A stretch of 51,726 nucleotides of DNA from an uncultured Collinsella sp. (GTDB lineage: Bacteria > Actinomycetota > Coriobacteriia > Coriobacteriales > Coriobacteriaceae): the NCBI GenBank assembly GCA_900544205.1, contig UQUG01000006.1:1-51726 (forward strand), in the 5' to 3' direction. The first letter of the stretch is position 1. Each line of letters begins with the position of its first letter. The notes below the pieces were generated by a model. That model saw nothing but the letters and a program-made list of their open reading frames with translations, had not been told where the DNA came from and did no database searches. Of this stretch, positions 1-6,926 are shown one piece after another. The position numbers were made by a program, and so were the translations under genes.

Positions 1-34
1 TGATTTTTAATAAAACAATTTTGAGATATGAAGA

Positions 35-50
35 TGTTGATTGATTAACG
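35..50. promoter_or_regulatory. Imperfect palindrome, candidate distal operator
   Basis: TGTTGA-N4-TTAACG, sharing its left half-site and overall design with the perfect palindrome at 99-114. The two are 64 bases apart, about six helical turns, which would suit a looping or cooperative repressor of the dehydrogenase operon. The regulator is not in the window. Confidence 0.4.
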
Positions 51-80
51 ATTGGTAGGCCGTCTGTGATCTCTGCTGAG

Positions 81-86
81 TACAAT
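81..86 (+). promoter_or_regulatory. Possible -10 box for the dehydrogenase operon
   Basis: TACAAT differs from the consensus -10 by one base. No convincing -35 lies 16-18 bases upstream (TTGGTA at 52-57 is too far), so the promoter may depend on an activator or the box may be wrong. It sits between the two palindromes. Confidence 0.35.
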
Positions 87-98
87 CGGTCGAGCAAA

Positions 99-114
99 TG
101 TTGACCTATCAACA
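99..114. promoter_or_regulatory. Perfect palindrome, candidate operator
   Basis: TGTTGACCTATCAACA has 6-base arms and a 4-base centre. It ends just before the ribosome-binding site (AAAGGAG) of the alcohol dehydrogenase at 133. Downstream of a -10-like box, this is a position where a bound repressor would block transcription. Confidence 0.5.
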
Positions 115-132
115 AATAAAGGAGTTTCCTTT

Positions 133-1353
133 ATGCATCTAGCCCGTCGTGCCTGGTGCCGAACATATCAGACGGTTTTTCGCATTGCATTGCCGATCCT
201 GCCCTATACCGAGCCGCGCATTTTGGAGCATGCCGAGGATGTGCCCGCGGTGCTTCAAAAACGCTCGATCCAGAAGGTTCTTATCGTGACAGACCCTGGT
301 ATTGCACGTTTGGGGCTCACGGCATCACTCGAGCGTGCGCTTACGGCTCAGGGGATTGGCGCTACGGTCTATGCCGAAACGCGTGCGAACCCCACGGTCT
401 CAAACGTGGAGGAAGCGGCGGCGCTGTATCGCGAGAACGACTGCCGGGCCATTATCGGCTTTGGTGGCGGTTCGGCCATGGACTGCGCCAAGGGTGTGGG
501 GGCGCGCATTGCACAGCCGAACAAGCCCATCAACAAGATGCGTGGCCTGTTGCGCGTCCACCGTCTCCTGCCGCTACTTATTGCGGTTCCCACTACCGCC
601 GGTACGGGAAGCGAAGTCACGCTCGCGGCGGTAATTACCGATAACGAGACGCTCTATAAATACCCCATTAACGACTTTGTGCTCATCCCGCGTTTTGCGG
701 TGCACGACCCCGAGTTTACGCGCGGGTTGCCGGCGTCCACCACGGGGCAGACGGGTATGGATGCCCTGACGCATGCTGTCGAGGCCTTTATCGGCCGTAG
801 CACCACGCCCTACACGCGCAAGATGGCGCGTCAGGCGGTCCAGCTCATCCGCGACAATTTGCTCGAGGCCTATGAGCATGGCGACGACATGCGTGCGCGC
901 CGCAATATGCTTTCGGCGGCGTATAAGGCAGGCGTTGCGTTTACCCGCTCCTATGTCGGATATGTGCATGCCATCGCGCACAGTCTGGGCGGCCGATACG
1001 GAATTCCGCACGGTTTAGCCAACGCGATCATCCTGCCGCACATGCTTCGCGCTTATGGTGACGCCGCCGCCCCCAAGCTTGCCGATCTTGCTCGCATGGC
1101 GGGCATTGCGCCGGCTACCGCGCAGGACAGTCTTGCGGCCGAGGCCTTTATCGATTGGGTCGACCGCATGAACGAGGCCCTGGGAATCCCCAAATATGTC
1201 TCAGGTATTCGCCGCTCCGATATTCCGCAAATGGCGGCGCATGCCGATGCCGAGGCCAATCCGCTGTATCCCGTTCCGCTTTTGATGGACCGCCTGGAGC
1301 TCGAGCATATGTACGAAGTTGTTGCAGGTGGTATGTTTGAGGACGAGAACTAG
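133..1353 (+). CDS. Iron-containing alcohol dehydrogenase
   Basis: A group III (iron-type) NAD(P)H-dependent alcohol dehydrogenase of 406 residues, the usual family length, expected to interconvert aldehydes and alcohols in the cytoplasm. The cofactor loop GFGGGSAMDCAK lies at 109-120. The metal ligands expected for the family are all present: Asp210 and His214 (in GMDALTHAVEA), His279 and His293 (IPHG); the spacing matches FucO-like enzymes. AAAGGAG supports the ATG at 133. An aldehyde dehydrogenase follows after 8 bases, so the two are cotranscribed and probably act in sequence on a short aldehyde/alcohol in fermentation or detoxification. The substrate cannot be read from the sequence. Confidence 0.93.
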   Translation: MHLARRAWCRTYQTVFRIALPILPYTEPRILEHAEDVPAVLQKRSIQKVLIVTDPGIARLGLTASLERALTAQGIGATVYAETRANPTVSNVEEAAALYRENDCRAIIGFGGGSAMDCAKGVGARIAQPNKPINKMRGLLRVHRLLPLLIAVPTTAGTGSEVTLAAVITDNETLYKYPINDFVLIPRFAVHDPEFTRGLPASTTGQTGMDALTHAVEAFIGRSTTPYTRKMARQAVQLIRDNLLEAYEHGDDMRARRNMLSAAYKAGVAFTRSYVGYVHAIAHSLGGRYGIPHGLANAIILPHMLRAYGDAAAPKLADLARMAGIAPATAQDSLAAEAFIDWVDRMNEALGIPKYVSGIRRSDIPQMAAHADAEANPLYPVPLLMDRLELEHMYEVVAGGMFEDEN

Positions 1354-1361
1354 GAGGGTCC

Positions 1362-2741
1362 ATGAACACCGAGGAAATTGCGCGCATCGTCGGCGATCAG
1401 CGCACCTACTTTAAGACGCACGCTACGTTTGATGTCGATGCTCGCCGCCGCGCACTGGTGCGCCTGCGCGATGCGGTTCGTGCGCACGAGGGCGATATTG
1501 CCCATGCGCTCAAGACCGATTTGGGTAAGTCGCATGACGAGGCATATATGTGCGAGATCGGCACGTCGCTTTCCGAGATTCGCCATCAGATTGCGCATAT
1601 GGCCCGATGGAGCCGCCCGCGCCTGCGCCCCTGCGACCTCGCCAATGCCATTAGTGTGTGCAAAACGCAAGCCGTGCCCTATGGCGTCACGCTCATTATG
1701 GCTCCGTGGAACTACCCTTTTTTGCTAACACTCGAGCCGCTCGCCGGCGCCCTTGCCGCGGGTAACACCGTGGTCATCAAGCCGAGTGCCTATGCGCCGG
1801 CTTCGAGTGCGGTGCTCAGGCAGATTTGCGAGGAAGCATTTGATCCGCGCCTGGTGACGGTCGTCGAAGGCGGGCGTGCCGAGAACGAAGCGTTGCTCGA
1901 TGAATGCTGGGACAAGATCTTCTTTACCGGTAGTGTTCTGGTCGGCAAGCTCGTCATGGAGCGCGCGAGCAAAAACCTCACGCCCGTGACGCTTGAGCTG
2001 GGCGGAAAGAGTCCCTGCATCGTGGATGCGACGGCAAACTTGAAGGTCGCGGCACGACGTATCGCCTTTGGTAAATGGCTCAACGTGGGGCAGACCTGCG
2101 TGGCGCCCGACTACCTGCTGGTCGATACGCGCGTGCACGATGAGCTGTTGGGCCTCATCAAGGAGGAGGTCCGTCGCATGTTTGGCGAGCACCCGCTCGA
2201 TAACGAGGACTACGGTCATATTGTCAACGCCAAGCATTTCGCGCGCGTACGCGGGCTGATCGACCCCGATAAGGTTGTGCTGGGAGGAACGGTGCGCGAG
2301 TCGTCGCTCAAGATTGAGCCGACGATCCTAGACGGCGTGGCGCCTGAGGACGCCGTAATGCAGGAGGAGATTTTCGGCCCCATCTTACCGGTGCTGACGT
2401 TTGAGAGCCTAGACGAGGCCGAGACGTTTATTACGGATTGTCCGACGCCGCTGGCCCTGTATATCTTTAGTCAGGATCGCGCGGTTCAGCAGCGCTTTGT
2501 GCGCTACGTGCCCTTTGGCGGCGGCTGCGTTAACGACACCATCATGCATCTGGCTACGAGCCATATGGGCTTTGGCGGCATGGGAGCGAGCGGTATGGGG
2601 CAGTACCATGGACGTGAGAGCTTCGATACGTTTAGCCACAAGAAGAGCATCGTGAACAAGGCAACGTGGCTGGACGTGCCATTTCGCTATGCTCCTTACG
2701 CAAGCTGGAAGCACAAGTTCGTGCGCATGTTTGTGCATTAG
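1362..2741 (+). CDS. Aldehyde dehydrogenase (class 3-like, NAD(P)+-dependent)
   Basis: 459 residues, the short form of the superfamily without the longer N-terminal region, as in class 3 and fatty-aldehyde dehydrogenases. Visible landmarks: PWNYP with the oxyanion-hole Asn117, the nucleotide loop FFTGS at 187-191, general base Glu212 in LELGGKSP, and nucleophile Cys246 in GQTCVAPD. It should oxidise an aldehyde to the acid. The C-terminus (residues about 425-459) carries an aromatic/basic stretch. The GGAGG ribosome-binding site overlaps the intergenic gap after the alcohol dehydrogenase, indicating one operon. Physiological substrate unknown. Confidence 0.93.
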   Translation: MNTEEIARIVGDQRTYFKTHATFDVDARRRALVRLRDAVRAHEGDIAHALKTDLGKSHDEAYMCEIGTSLSEIRHQIAHMARWSRPRLRPCDLANAISVCKTQAVPYGVTLIMAPWNYPFLLTLEPLAGALAAGNTVVIKPSAYAPASSAVLRQICEEAFDPRLVTVVEGGRAENEALLDECWDKIFFTGSVLVGKLVMERASKNLTPVTLELGGKSPCIVDATANLKVAARRIAFGKWLNVGQTCVAPDYLLVDTRVHDELLGLIKEEVRRMFGEHPLDNEDYGHIVNAKHFARVRGLIDPDKVVLGGTVRESSLKIEPTILDGVAPEDAVMQEEIFGPILPVLTFESLDEAETFITDCPTPLALYIFSQDRAVQQRFVRYVPFGGGCVNDTIMHLATSHMGFGGMGASGMGQYHGRESFDTFSHKKSIVNKATWLDVPFRYAPYASWKHKFVRMFVH

Positions 2742-2767
2742 AATCAGATGGCATAGGGCAAACAAAA

Positions 2768-2797
2768 TGGCCGCCCCCGCGTAAGCGAAGACGGCCA
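2768..2797. repeat. Intergenic hairpin
   Basis: TGGCCG pairs with CGGCCA (2792-2797), with an inner CGC-GTAA-GCG. On the minus strand it is followed by ATTTTGTTT, so it looks more like a minus-strand terminator than one for the aldehyde dehydrogenase upstream; on the plus strand only CACTTCTC follows. Confidence 0.45.
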
Positions 2798-2827
2798 CTT
2801 CTCACGATGAAAACGTGTATCGGAGTT

Positions 2828-2852
2828 GGCAAGACCCGCTGCAACGGGTGCC
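2828..2852. repeat. Intergenic hairpin with bulge
   Basis: GGC-AAG-ACCCG, loop CTGCAA, CGGGT-GCC: an 8-pair stem with a 3-base bulge. It is the second of three hairpins between the dehydrogenase operon and the HIRAN gene; no T-tract follows. Confidence 0.4.
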
Positions 2853-2874
2853 ATCCGTACCCCTATCTTATCTG

Positions 2875-2915
2875 CAAGCGCTCTGTCTCGCAAGCGTTGC
2901 GAGACAGAGCGCTTG
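2875..2915. repeat. Perfect 19-bp inverted repeat with 3-base loop
   Basis: The arms 2875-2893 and 2897-2915 are exact reverse complements (the arm begins CAAGCGCTCTGTC) around a GCG loop. No T-run follows on either side, so it is not a standard intrinsic terminator. It could be a transcript-stabilising hairpin or a copy of a dispersed palindromic repeat. Confidence 0.7.
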
Positions 2916-3009
2916 AAAGACGCAGGCAGGATGAATTTGCGTCCGCACGAGTTCGTAGACTTCTCTGTAAGGTTAAACGCCGGGTATTCCGGCCGTTAGG
3001 GGAGTTGCC

Positions 3010-3336
3010 ATGTACGAGCCTTCGCGTGTTCTTCTGTCGTTTCATATCGCGGGATTTCAGTATGCCGACGGTGCCTTGGTCCTGGGCGATCTTAAGGCGG
3101 GCGATAGGCTGACGCTGTGCGCCGAGCGCGATAATCCCCATGACCCTGAGGCGGTTGCGATCTACTACGGCAACACCAAGCTTGGCTATGTCCCGGGAAA
3201 CGAGGTCGGCCCGCTGTCCTTGATGATGTATTACGGCCACGAGGACGTATTTGAGGCCCGCGTGCAGCAGGTCGCTCCCGAGCGCAGCCCGTGGCATCAG
3301 GTGCGCGTTGGCCTCTACGTGGTGGATGCCCGCTAG
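3010..3336 (+). CDS. Stand-alone HIRAN-domain protein
   Basis: 108 residues that are almost entirely one HIRAN domain. The recognisable core is AERDNPHDPEAVAIYYGNTKLGYVP at about 38-62 (DNPHDPEAVAI followed by KLGYVP). In the HLTF and Rad5 families this domain binds single-stranded DNA ends, and in bacteria it occurs alone or beside nucleases and helicases; DNA binding here is inference. AGGGGAG precedes the ATG. A 59-residue protein follows within 20 bases, then a metallophosphoesterase, so the three may share transcription. No catalytic residues are visible. Confidence 0.8.
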   Translation: MYEPSRVLLSFHIAGFQYADGALVLGDLKAGDRLTLCAERDNPHDPEAVAIYYGNTKLGYVPGNEVGPLSLMMYYGHEDVFEARVQQVAPERSPWHQVRVGLYVVDAR

Positions 3337-3354
3337 TCGGCAATGGAGGCGGCC

Positions 3355-3534
3355 ATGTTTGATGACGATGACCTGTTCGATTTGACAGATGATCCGTTTG
3401 AGTGGGATATGCTGCTCGACGATGATGAGCTGGAGCAGGATCGTAAGAAGCGGCAGGACAAGAGCGCCCAGGGTGACGCGTCGAAAAAGAAAGACAAACG
3501 CCGCCGAGGTCTGTTCGACGGGCTCTTTGGCTAA
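3355..3534 (+). CDS. Small charge-segregated protein of unknown function
   Basis: 59 residues from the ATG at 3355, chosen because GGAGG lies 5 bases upstream; an ATG at 3343 in the same frame would overlap that site. About half of residues 3-29 are Asp or Glu (DDDDLFDLTDDPFEWD, then LLDDDELEQD). Residues 30-51 are mostly Lys and Arg, and the tail is RGLFDGLFG. No transmembrane segment or known domain is seen. The acidic half could mimic DNA or act as a docking tail, and the close link to the HIRAN gene hints at a shared role, but both ideas are speculative. Confidence 0.65.
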   Translation: MFDDDDLFDLTDDPFEWDMLLDDDELEQDRKKRQDKSAQGDASKKKDKRRRGLFDGLFG

Positions 3535-3554
3535 CCGACGCGCCAAAGCGTCTG

Positions 3555-3560
3555 TATACT
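3555..3560 (+). promoter_or_regulatory. Possible -10 box before the metallophosphoesterase
   Basis: TATACT preceded by TG, between the small protein (ends 3534) and the phosphoesterase start at 3601. The only -35-like hexamer (TTGGCT at 3527-3532) is spaced too far for a standard promoter. Confidence 0.35.
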
Positions 3561-3600
3561 AGGCACGTGTTAGACGCGTTGCGAAATGAGGGCATAGACG

Positions 3601-4146
3601 ATGATGTGGTTTACCGCCGACCTGCACCTGGGCGATACGAATATCCTGCACGATATGGATCGACCGTTTGGCTCGGTCGAGGAGATGAACCGCAAGGTCA
3701 TCGATGCCATCAATGAGTGCGTGGCTGCGGACGACCGTCTCTATATTCTGGGTGACTTTACCTATCGTTTGCCCCTAGCGGAGGCGGTGCGCCTGCGCGA
3801 GCGCATCGAATGCCAGAACGTGACGCTCATCCGTGGTAACCATGACGGCGACTGGGAAGATCCAGATGCGCCTCAAATCTGGGATGACGTACGCGATTAT
3901 CTGGAGGTCGCACCCGGTTACGCCAAGGGTCATCGCCTGGTGTTGAGCCACTACCCCATGCTTAGCTGGAATGGCAAGGCGCGTGGCGCCATCATGCTGC
4001 ACGGGCATATCCACAGCAGGGGAGACCGCACCAACGCGCGAAACCGCGATCGCGAACGCCCTATCTTTCGCTATGACGTTGGCCTTGATGCCAACAACTA
4101 CAAGCCCGTAAGCCGAGACCAGATCTTGAGCTTCTTTGGACTGTAG
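3601..4146 (+). CDS. Calcineurin-type metallophosphoesterase
   Basis: 181 residues of the compact YfcE/MJ0936-like phosphoesterase type. The dinuclear-metal motifs are in order: Asp7 and His9 (ADLHLGD), GDF at 51-53, GNHD at 79-82, SHYP at 116-119, and HGHIH at 134-138. It should hydrolyse a phosphomonoester or phosphodiester; small members of this group are often described as phosphodiesterases acting on nucleotides or RNA, but the substrate is not readable here. The start is the first ATG of an ATGATG pair with GAGGG upstream. A terminator-like hairpin follows the gene. Confidence 0.9.
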   Translation: MMWFTADLHLGDTNILHDMDRPFGSVEEMNRKVIDAINECVAADDRLYILGDFTYRLPLAEAVRLRERIECQNVTLIRGNHDGDWEDPDAPQIWDDVRDYLEVAPGYAKGHRLVLSHYPMLSWNGKARGAIMLHGHIHSRGDRTNARNRDRERPIFRYDVGLDANNYKPVSRDQILSFFGL

Positions 4147-4171
4147 CTGCAAGTGCAGGTAGAATGAACGC

Positions 4172-4203
4172 GCCGTGTGGATGGTCTGCACGGCGTGTTT
4201 TAG
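4172..4203 (+). terminator. Terminator-like hairpin after the phosphoesterase
   Basis: CGCCGTG pairs with CACGGCG and is followed by TGTTTT. It ends only about 15 bases before the antiterminator gene starts, so it separates that gene from the phosphoesterase. Confidence 0.6.
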
Positions 4204-4219
4204 TAGGAGCGATGATTCC

Positions 4220-5056
4220 ATGAGGGCTGTCCAGCGCATTAACCACAACGCTGCCATCTGCGAAGACGGCGCGGGGCGCCAGCTCATCGCGTTGGGTCGC
4301 GGTATCGGCTTTGGCGATATGCCGCACGATGTCGATTTGGATGTCGTCACCCGCACCTTTTACGGTATCGATTCCAAGTACCTGGCGTTTATCGACGAAG
4401 TTGATCCCGAGGTGCTGGAGTTTTCCGCCCAGCTGGCCGATATCGCAACTGGGCAACTTTCGTACGAATTGAGTCCTAATCTGCCCATTACGCTGGCAGA
4501 TCATATCCAGTTTGCCATTAAGCGCGCCCGCGAACATATGGTGGTGTCGTTGCCGCTCAAGCGCGATCTGGAGCAGCTGCATCCTATTGAGTATCGATTG
4601 GGCGAGCTAGCCGTTCGCGGCATTAAGAAAACTTTTGCCATTCGCATGCCCCAGAGTGAGGCCGCGGGCATTGCCATGTCGATTATCAATGCGGCGATTA
4701 AGCCGAGTGAGCGGCGCGTGCTTGCCGAACAGCACGAGGAGCATCTGCTCGACATGACGGTTGCAATTATTCAAGAAGAGTTGGGTGTGACGGTCGACCG
4801 CTCGTCGTTTGCCTTTACTCGCTTTGCCACCCATGTGCGCTATCTGCTCGACCGCGTGGCAAAGAAAGAGCCGATTGATACCGAGAACTCAGGTCTCTAC
4901 GACGTGCTCGTGGAGCAGTATCCGGCGGCATCGCGCTGTGCTCATCGTATCGACGATCTGATTCAAGAGGCCTTTGGCGAGCCATTGGCCCAAGAAGAGC
5001 TCGTCTATCTGATCATGCACGTGAATCGCGTGGCTCCCACCAGCCTGGATAGATAG
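4220..5056 (+). CDS. LicT/BglG-type transcriptional antiterminator with two PRD domains
   Basis: 278 residues from the ATG at 4220 (TAGGAG upstream); the longer frame to 4175 adds residues not belonging to the family. The N-terminal RNA-binding (CAT) domain is residues 1-60 (MRAVQRINHNAAICED), then PRD1 at about 70-170 and PRD2 at about 180-275. PRD1 has the first conserved histidine (LADHIQFA), but the second site, normally in a GFIALHIVNA-like motif, reads AGIAMSIINA with Ser in place of His. PRD2 keeps both histidines (FATHVRYL; LIMHVNRV). Such proteins bind a RAT hairpin in nascent RNA and block a terminator when the sugar is present, under PTS phosphorylation control. The target is evidently the leader at 5171-5260 before the PTS gene. 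Confidence 0.92.
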   Translation: MRAVQRINHNAAICEDGAGRQLIALGRGIGFGDMPHDVDLDVVTRTFYGIDSKYLAFIDEVDPEVLEFSAQLADIATGQLSYELSPNLPITLADHIQFAIKRAREHMVVSLPLKRDLEQLHPIEYRLGELAVRGIKKTFAIRMPQSEAAGIAMSIINAAIKPSERRVLAEQHEEHLLDMTVAIIQEELGVTVDRSSFAFTRFATHVRYLLDRVAKKEPIDTENSGLYDVLVEQYPAASRCAHRIDDLIQEAFGEPLAQEELVYLIMHVNRVAPTSLDR

Positions 5057-5083
5057 GGGGTCTCTGGCGCCCCCTTTCCGTTA
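5057..5083 (+). terminator. Terminator of the antiterminator gene
   Basis: AGGGGG pairs with CCCCCT around TCTCTGGCG, directly after the stop codon and followed by TT. A short GC-rich stem with a weak T-run. Confidence 0.6.
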
Positions 5084-5170
5084 TGGCGACCGTTTGCGGG
5101 CCGTTTGCTACCGTTCATCGGTAATCTGAGCCGCAGCGAACGCATCTGCCGCATATACTCGCCGTGTGTT

Positions 5171-5207
5171 GGGTGTTACTCACGGCGCAGCTCCGAGAGG
5201 CACTACC
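5171..5207 (+). promoter_or_regulatory. Ribonucleic antiterminator (RAT) site
   Basis: The RNA starts GGGTGTTACT and ends GGCACTACC, closely following the LicT/BglG RAT pattern (GG..TGTTACT - stem - AGGCAAAACC). An inner stem CTC-A-CGG (5179-5185) pairs with CCG-A-GAG (5193-5199). Its 3' part (5189-5207) is also the left arm of the terminator at 5189-5260, so the two folds exclude each other, as required for protein-stabilised antitermination. The cognate protein is encoded at 4220-5056. Confidence 0.75.
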
Positions 5208-5260
5208 GATTCTGCCGAGGCCATTATTGGGTCTCTGTCGGTTGTGCGCGGGGCTTTTTT
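5189..5260 (+). terminator. Regulated intrinsic terminator overlapping the RAT
   Basis: A long three-part stem: AGCTCC (5189-5194) with GGGGCT (5250-5255), GCACTACCGA (5200-5209) with TCGGTTGTGC (5238-5247, one mismatch), and GAGGCC (5217-5222) with GGTCTC (5230-5235), followed by a T-run to 5260. It lies about 140 bases before the PTS gene. The rest of the 5057-5399 non-coding stretch carries only the ribosome-binding site GGAAGAGAAGGG. Confidence 0.8.
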
Positions 5261-5399
5261 CATGTCGATCCACCCGGGAATCACATGCAATGAAATCTCT
5301 TGCCAACGGATATCGCGTGCTGCGCAGGCGCGAGCGGAATCGTGCGTCTTGATGCTGTGAAGGCCCACAGACCTTTAGTTGGAAGAGAAGGGATTCGAC

Positions 5400-6848
5400 A
5401 TGGCTGTCGATAACAAGAAGATTGCCGAGGACGTGCTTGCTGCCGTCGGCGGCGCCTCCAATGTGACGAACGCGACGCACTGCATGACCCGTCTGCGTCT
5501 GAACCTTAAGGATCAGTCCATCCCCAATGACGATGAAGTTAAGAAGATCAAGGGTGTTCTGGGTGCCCAGTGGTCTGGCGGCCAGTATCAGGTCATCATC
5601 GGTCAGAACGTACCGAAGGTCTACGACGCCGCCATTGCGCTGGGAGTTAAGGGCGAAGGCTCCATTGACGAGAACCTCGATGGCGGCACCAAGGAGCCGC
5701 TGACGCTCAAGACTGCGGGCAACAAGATCCTCAACTATCTCTCCAAGACCATGGTCATGACGATCCCCATCATCATGGGTGCTGCCATGTTCCGTACCAT
5801 CGCTGTGGTTTGCGGTGACGGCATGCTCGGTATTTGGTCTGCCGACTCCGACATCTACAACTTCTTCTACAGCTGGATTTATAACGCTGGCTATTATTTC
5901 CTTCCCGTTTATTTGGGTTGGGCTGCTGCGAAGCAGCTTGGCTGCAGCCAGCCACTCGGCATGATGCTCGGCGGTGTGCTCATTGCTCCTGAGTTCATGA
6001 CGTTGGTCAACGCTGCGGCGGATTCGGGCGTAACGACCACCATGGTCTACGGCGTGCTGCCGGCCCAGCTGAACAACTATTCCTCCACCGTGCTCCCCAT
6101 GGTTCTGTCCATGCCGGTGCTTATGGTCGTCGAGAAGTTCATGAAGAAGGTCGTTCCCGACATGCTCTCTACGGTGTTTGTACCCGTGGGCACCATGGCC
6201 GTTATGATCCCCGTTTCGTTGTGCGTGCTGGCTCCGATCGGCTCCATCCTGGGCAGCATGGTCGGCAACTTTATGTTCGGTCTCGGTAACGCCGGCGGCA
6301 TCGTCACCATCCTCTCCCTCGTCGTCATTGCCGCACTTTGGGAGTTCCTGGTTATGACCGGTATGCACCAGGTCCTGCTTGCCCTTGGTATTGTGCAGCT
6401 GCTCACCCTGGGCTCCGACTCCTGCGTTATGGTCGCGGCCGGTATCTCTCAGTTCGCTACGTGGGGCATGGCCTTCGGTGCCTTCCTGCGCCTTAAGGAG
6501 ACCGACGAGAAGGGCGCCATGCTCGGCTTCTCGCTCTCCGGTATCGTGGGCGGCGTGACGGAGCCCGCATTGTATGGCTGTGGCTTTAAGTACACTCGCT
6601 GCCTGGGCGCCATGGTTGCCGGCGGTGCTATCGGCGGTTTGATCGCAGCCCTCACCAATGTGACAACGTATGTTCTGGGCGCGACCAATATTCTGGGCGT
6701 CACCGGCTTTGTTGCCGGCGGAACGGCTAATCTCGTCTGGGGTTGCGTTGCATCGGGCGCTGCATTTGTTGCCGCCGCTGCCATCGCCTACCTCTTTGGC
6801 TTTAGCAAGGATCAGCTCGAGGAAGATGTTGATGCCGCTAAGGCTTAA
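5400..6848 (+). CDS. PTS EIIBC component, beta-glucoside/glucose family
   Basis: 482 residues from the ATG at 5400 (an in-frame TTG at 5379 lies inside the ribosome-binding site). The EIIB domain is residues 1-90 with phospho-acceptor Cys28 in NATHCMTRLRL. The EIIC domain follows, about ten membrane segments from residue 110 to 470, with GGVTEPALYG near 390, the family's glutamate-bearing sugar-site motif. No EIIA domain follows, unlike the roughly 625-residue BglF, so a separate EIIA must serve it. It imports and phosphorylates a hexose or beta-linked disaccharide. Control by antitermination is strongly suggested by the leader and by the neighbouring LicT-type gene. A ChbG-like deacetylase downstream hints at an amino-sugar substrate. 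Confidence 0.93.
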   Translation: MAVDNKKIAEDVLAAVGGASNVTNATHCMTRLRLNLKDQSIPNDDEVKKIKGVLGAQWSGGQYQVIIGQNVPKVYDAAIALGVKGEGSIDENLDGGTKEPLTLKTAGNKILNYLSKTMVMTIPIIMGAAMFRTIAVVCGDGMLGIWSADSDIYNFFYSWIYNAGYYFLPVYLGWAAAKQLGCSQPLGMMLGGVLIAPEFMTLVNAAADSGVTTTMVYGVLPAQLNNYSSTVLPMVLSMPVLMVVEKFMKKVVPDMLSTVFVPVGTMAVMIPVSLCVLAPIGSILGSMVGNFMFGLGNAGGIVTILSLVVIAALWEFLVMTGMHQVLLALGIVQLLTLGSDSCVMVAAGISQFATWGMAFGAFLRLKETDEKGAMLGFSLSGIVGGVTEPALYGCGFKYTRCLGAMVAGGAIGGLIAALTNVTTYVLGATNILGVTGFVAGGTANLVWGCVASGAAFVAAAAIAYLFGFSKDQLEEDVDAAKA

Positions 6849-6877
6849 GACATCTGTTTAGGTAGGATAATTACCTG

Positions 6878-6909
6878 GGGCACTTGGCTACACTCCAAGT
6901 GCCCGTTTC
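6878..6909 (+). terminator. Hairpin terminator after the PTS gene
   Basis: A perfect 10-bp stem, GGGCACTTGG with CCAAGTGCCC, loop CTACACT, followed by GTTTCC. The T-run is short, so some read-through into the deacetylase at 6927 is likely. Confidence 0.7.
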
Positions 6910-6926
6910 CATAGATTGGAGTCGTT

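Noticed and set aside
5105..5360. Several short open frames in the PTS leader
   Set aside because: They run through the RAT and terminator structures and have no ribosome-binding sites.
5115..6368. 417-residue minus-strand open frame opposite the PTS gene
   Set aside because: His/Asp/Gly/Arg-rich shadow of the PTS coding strand, without any domain.
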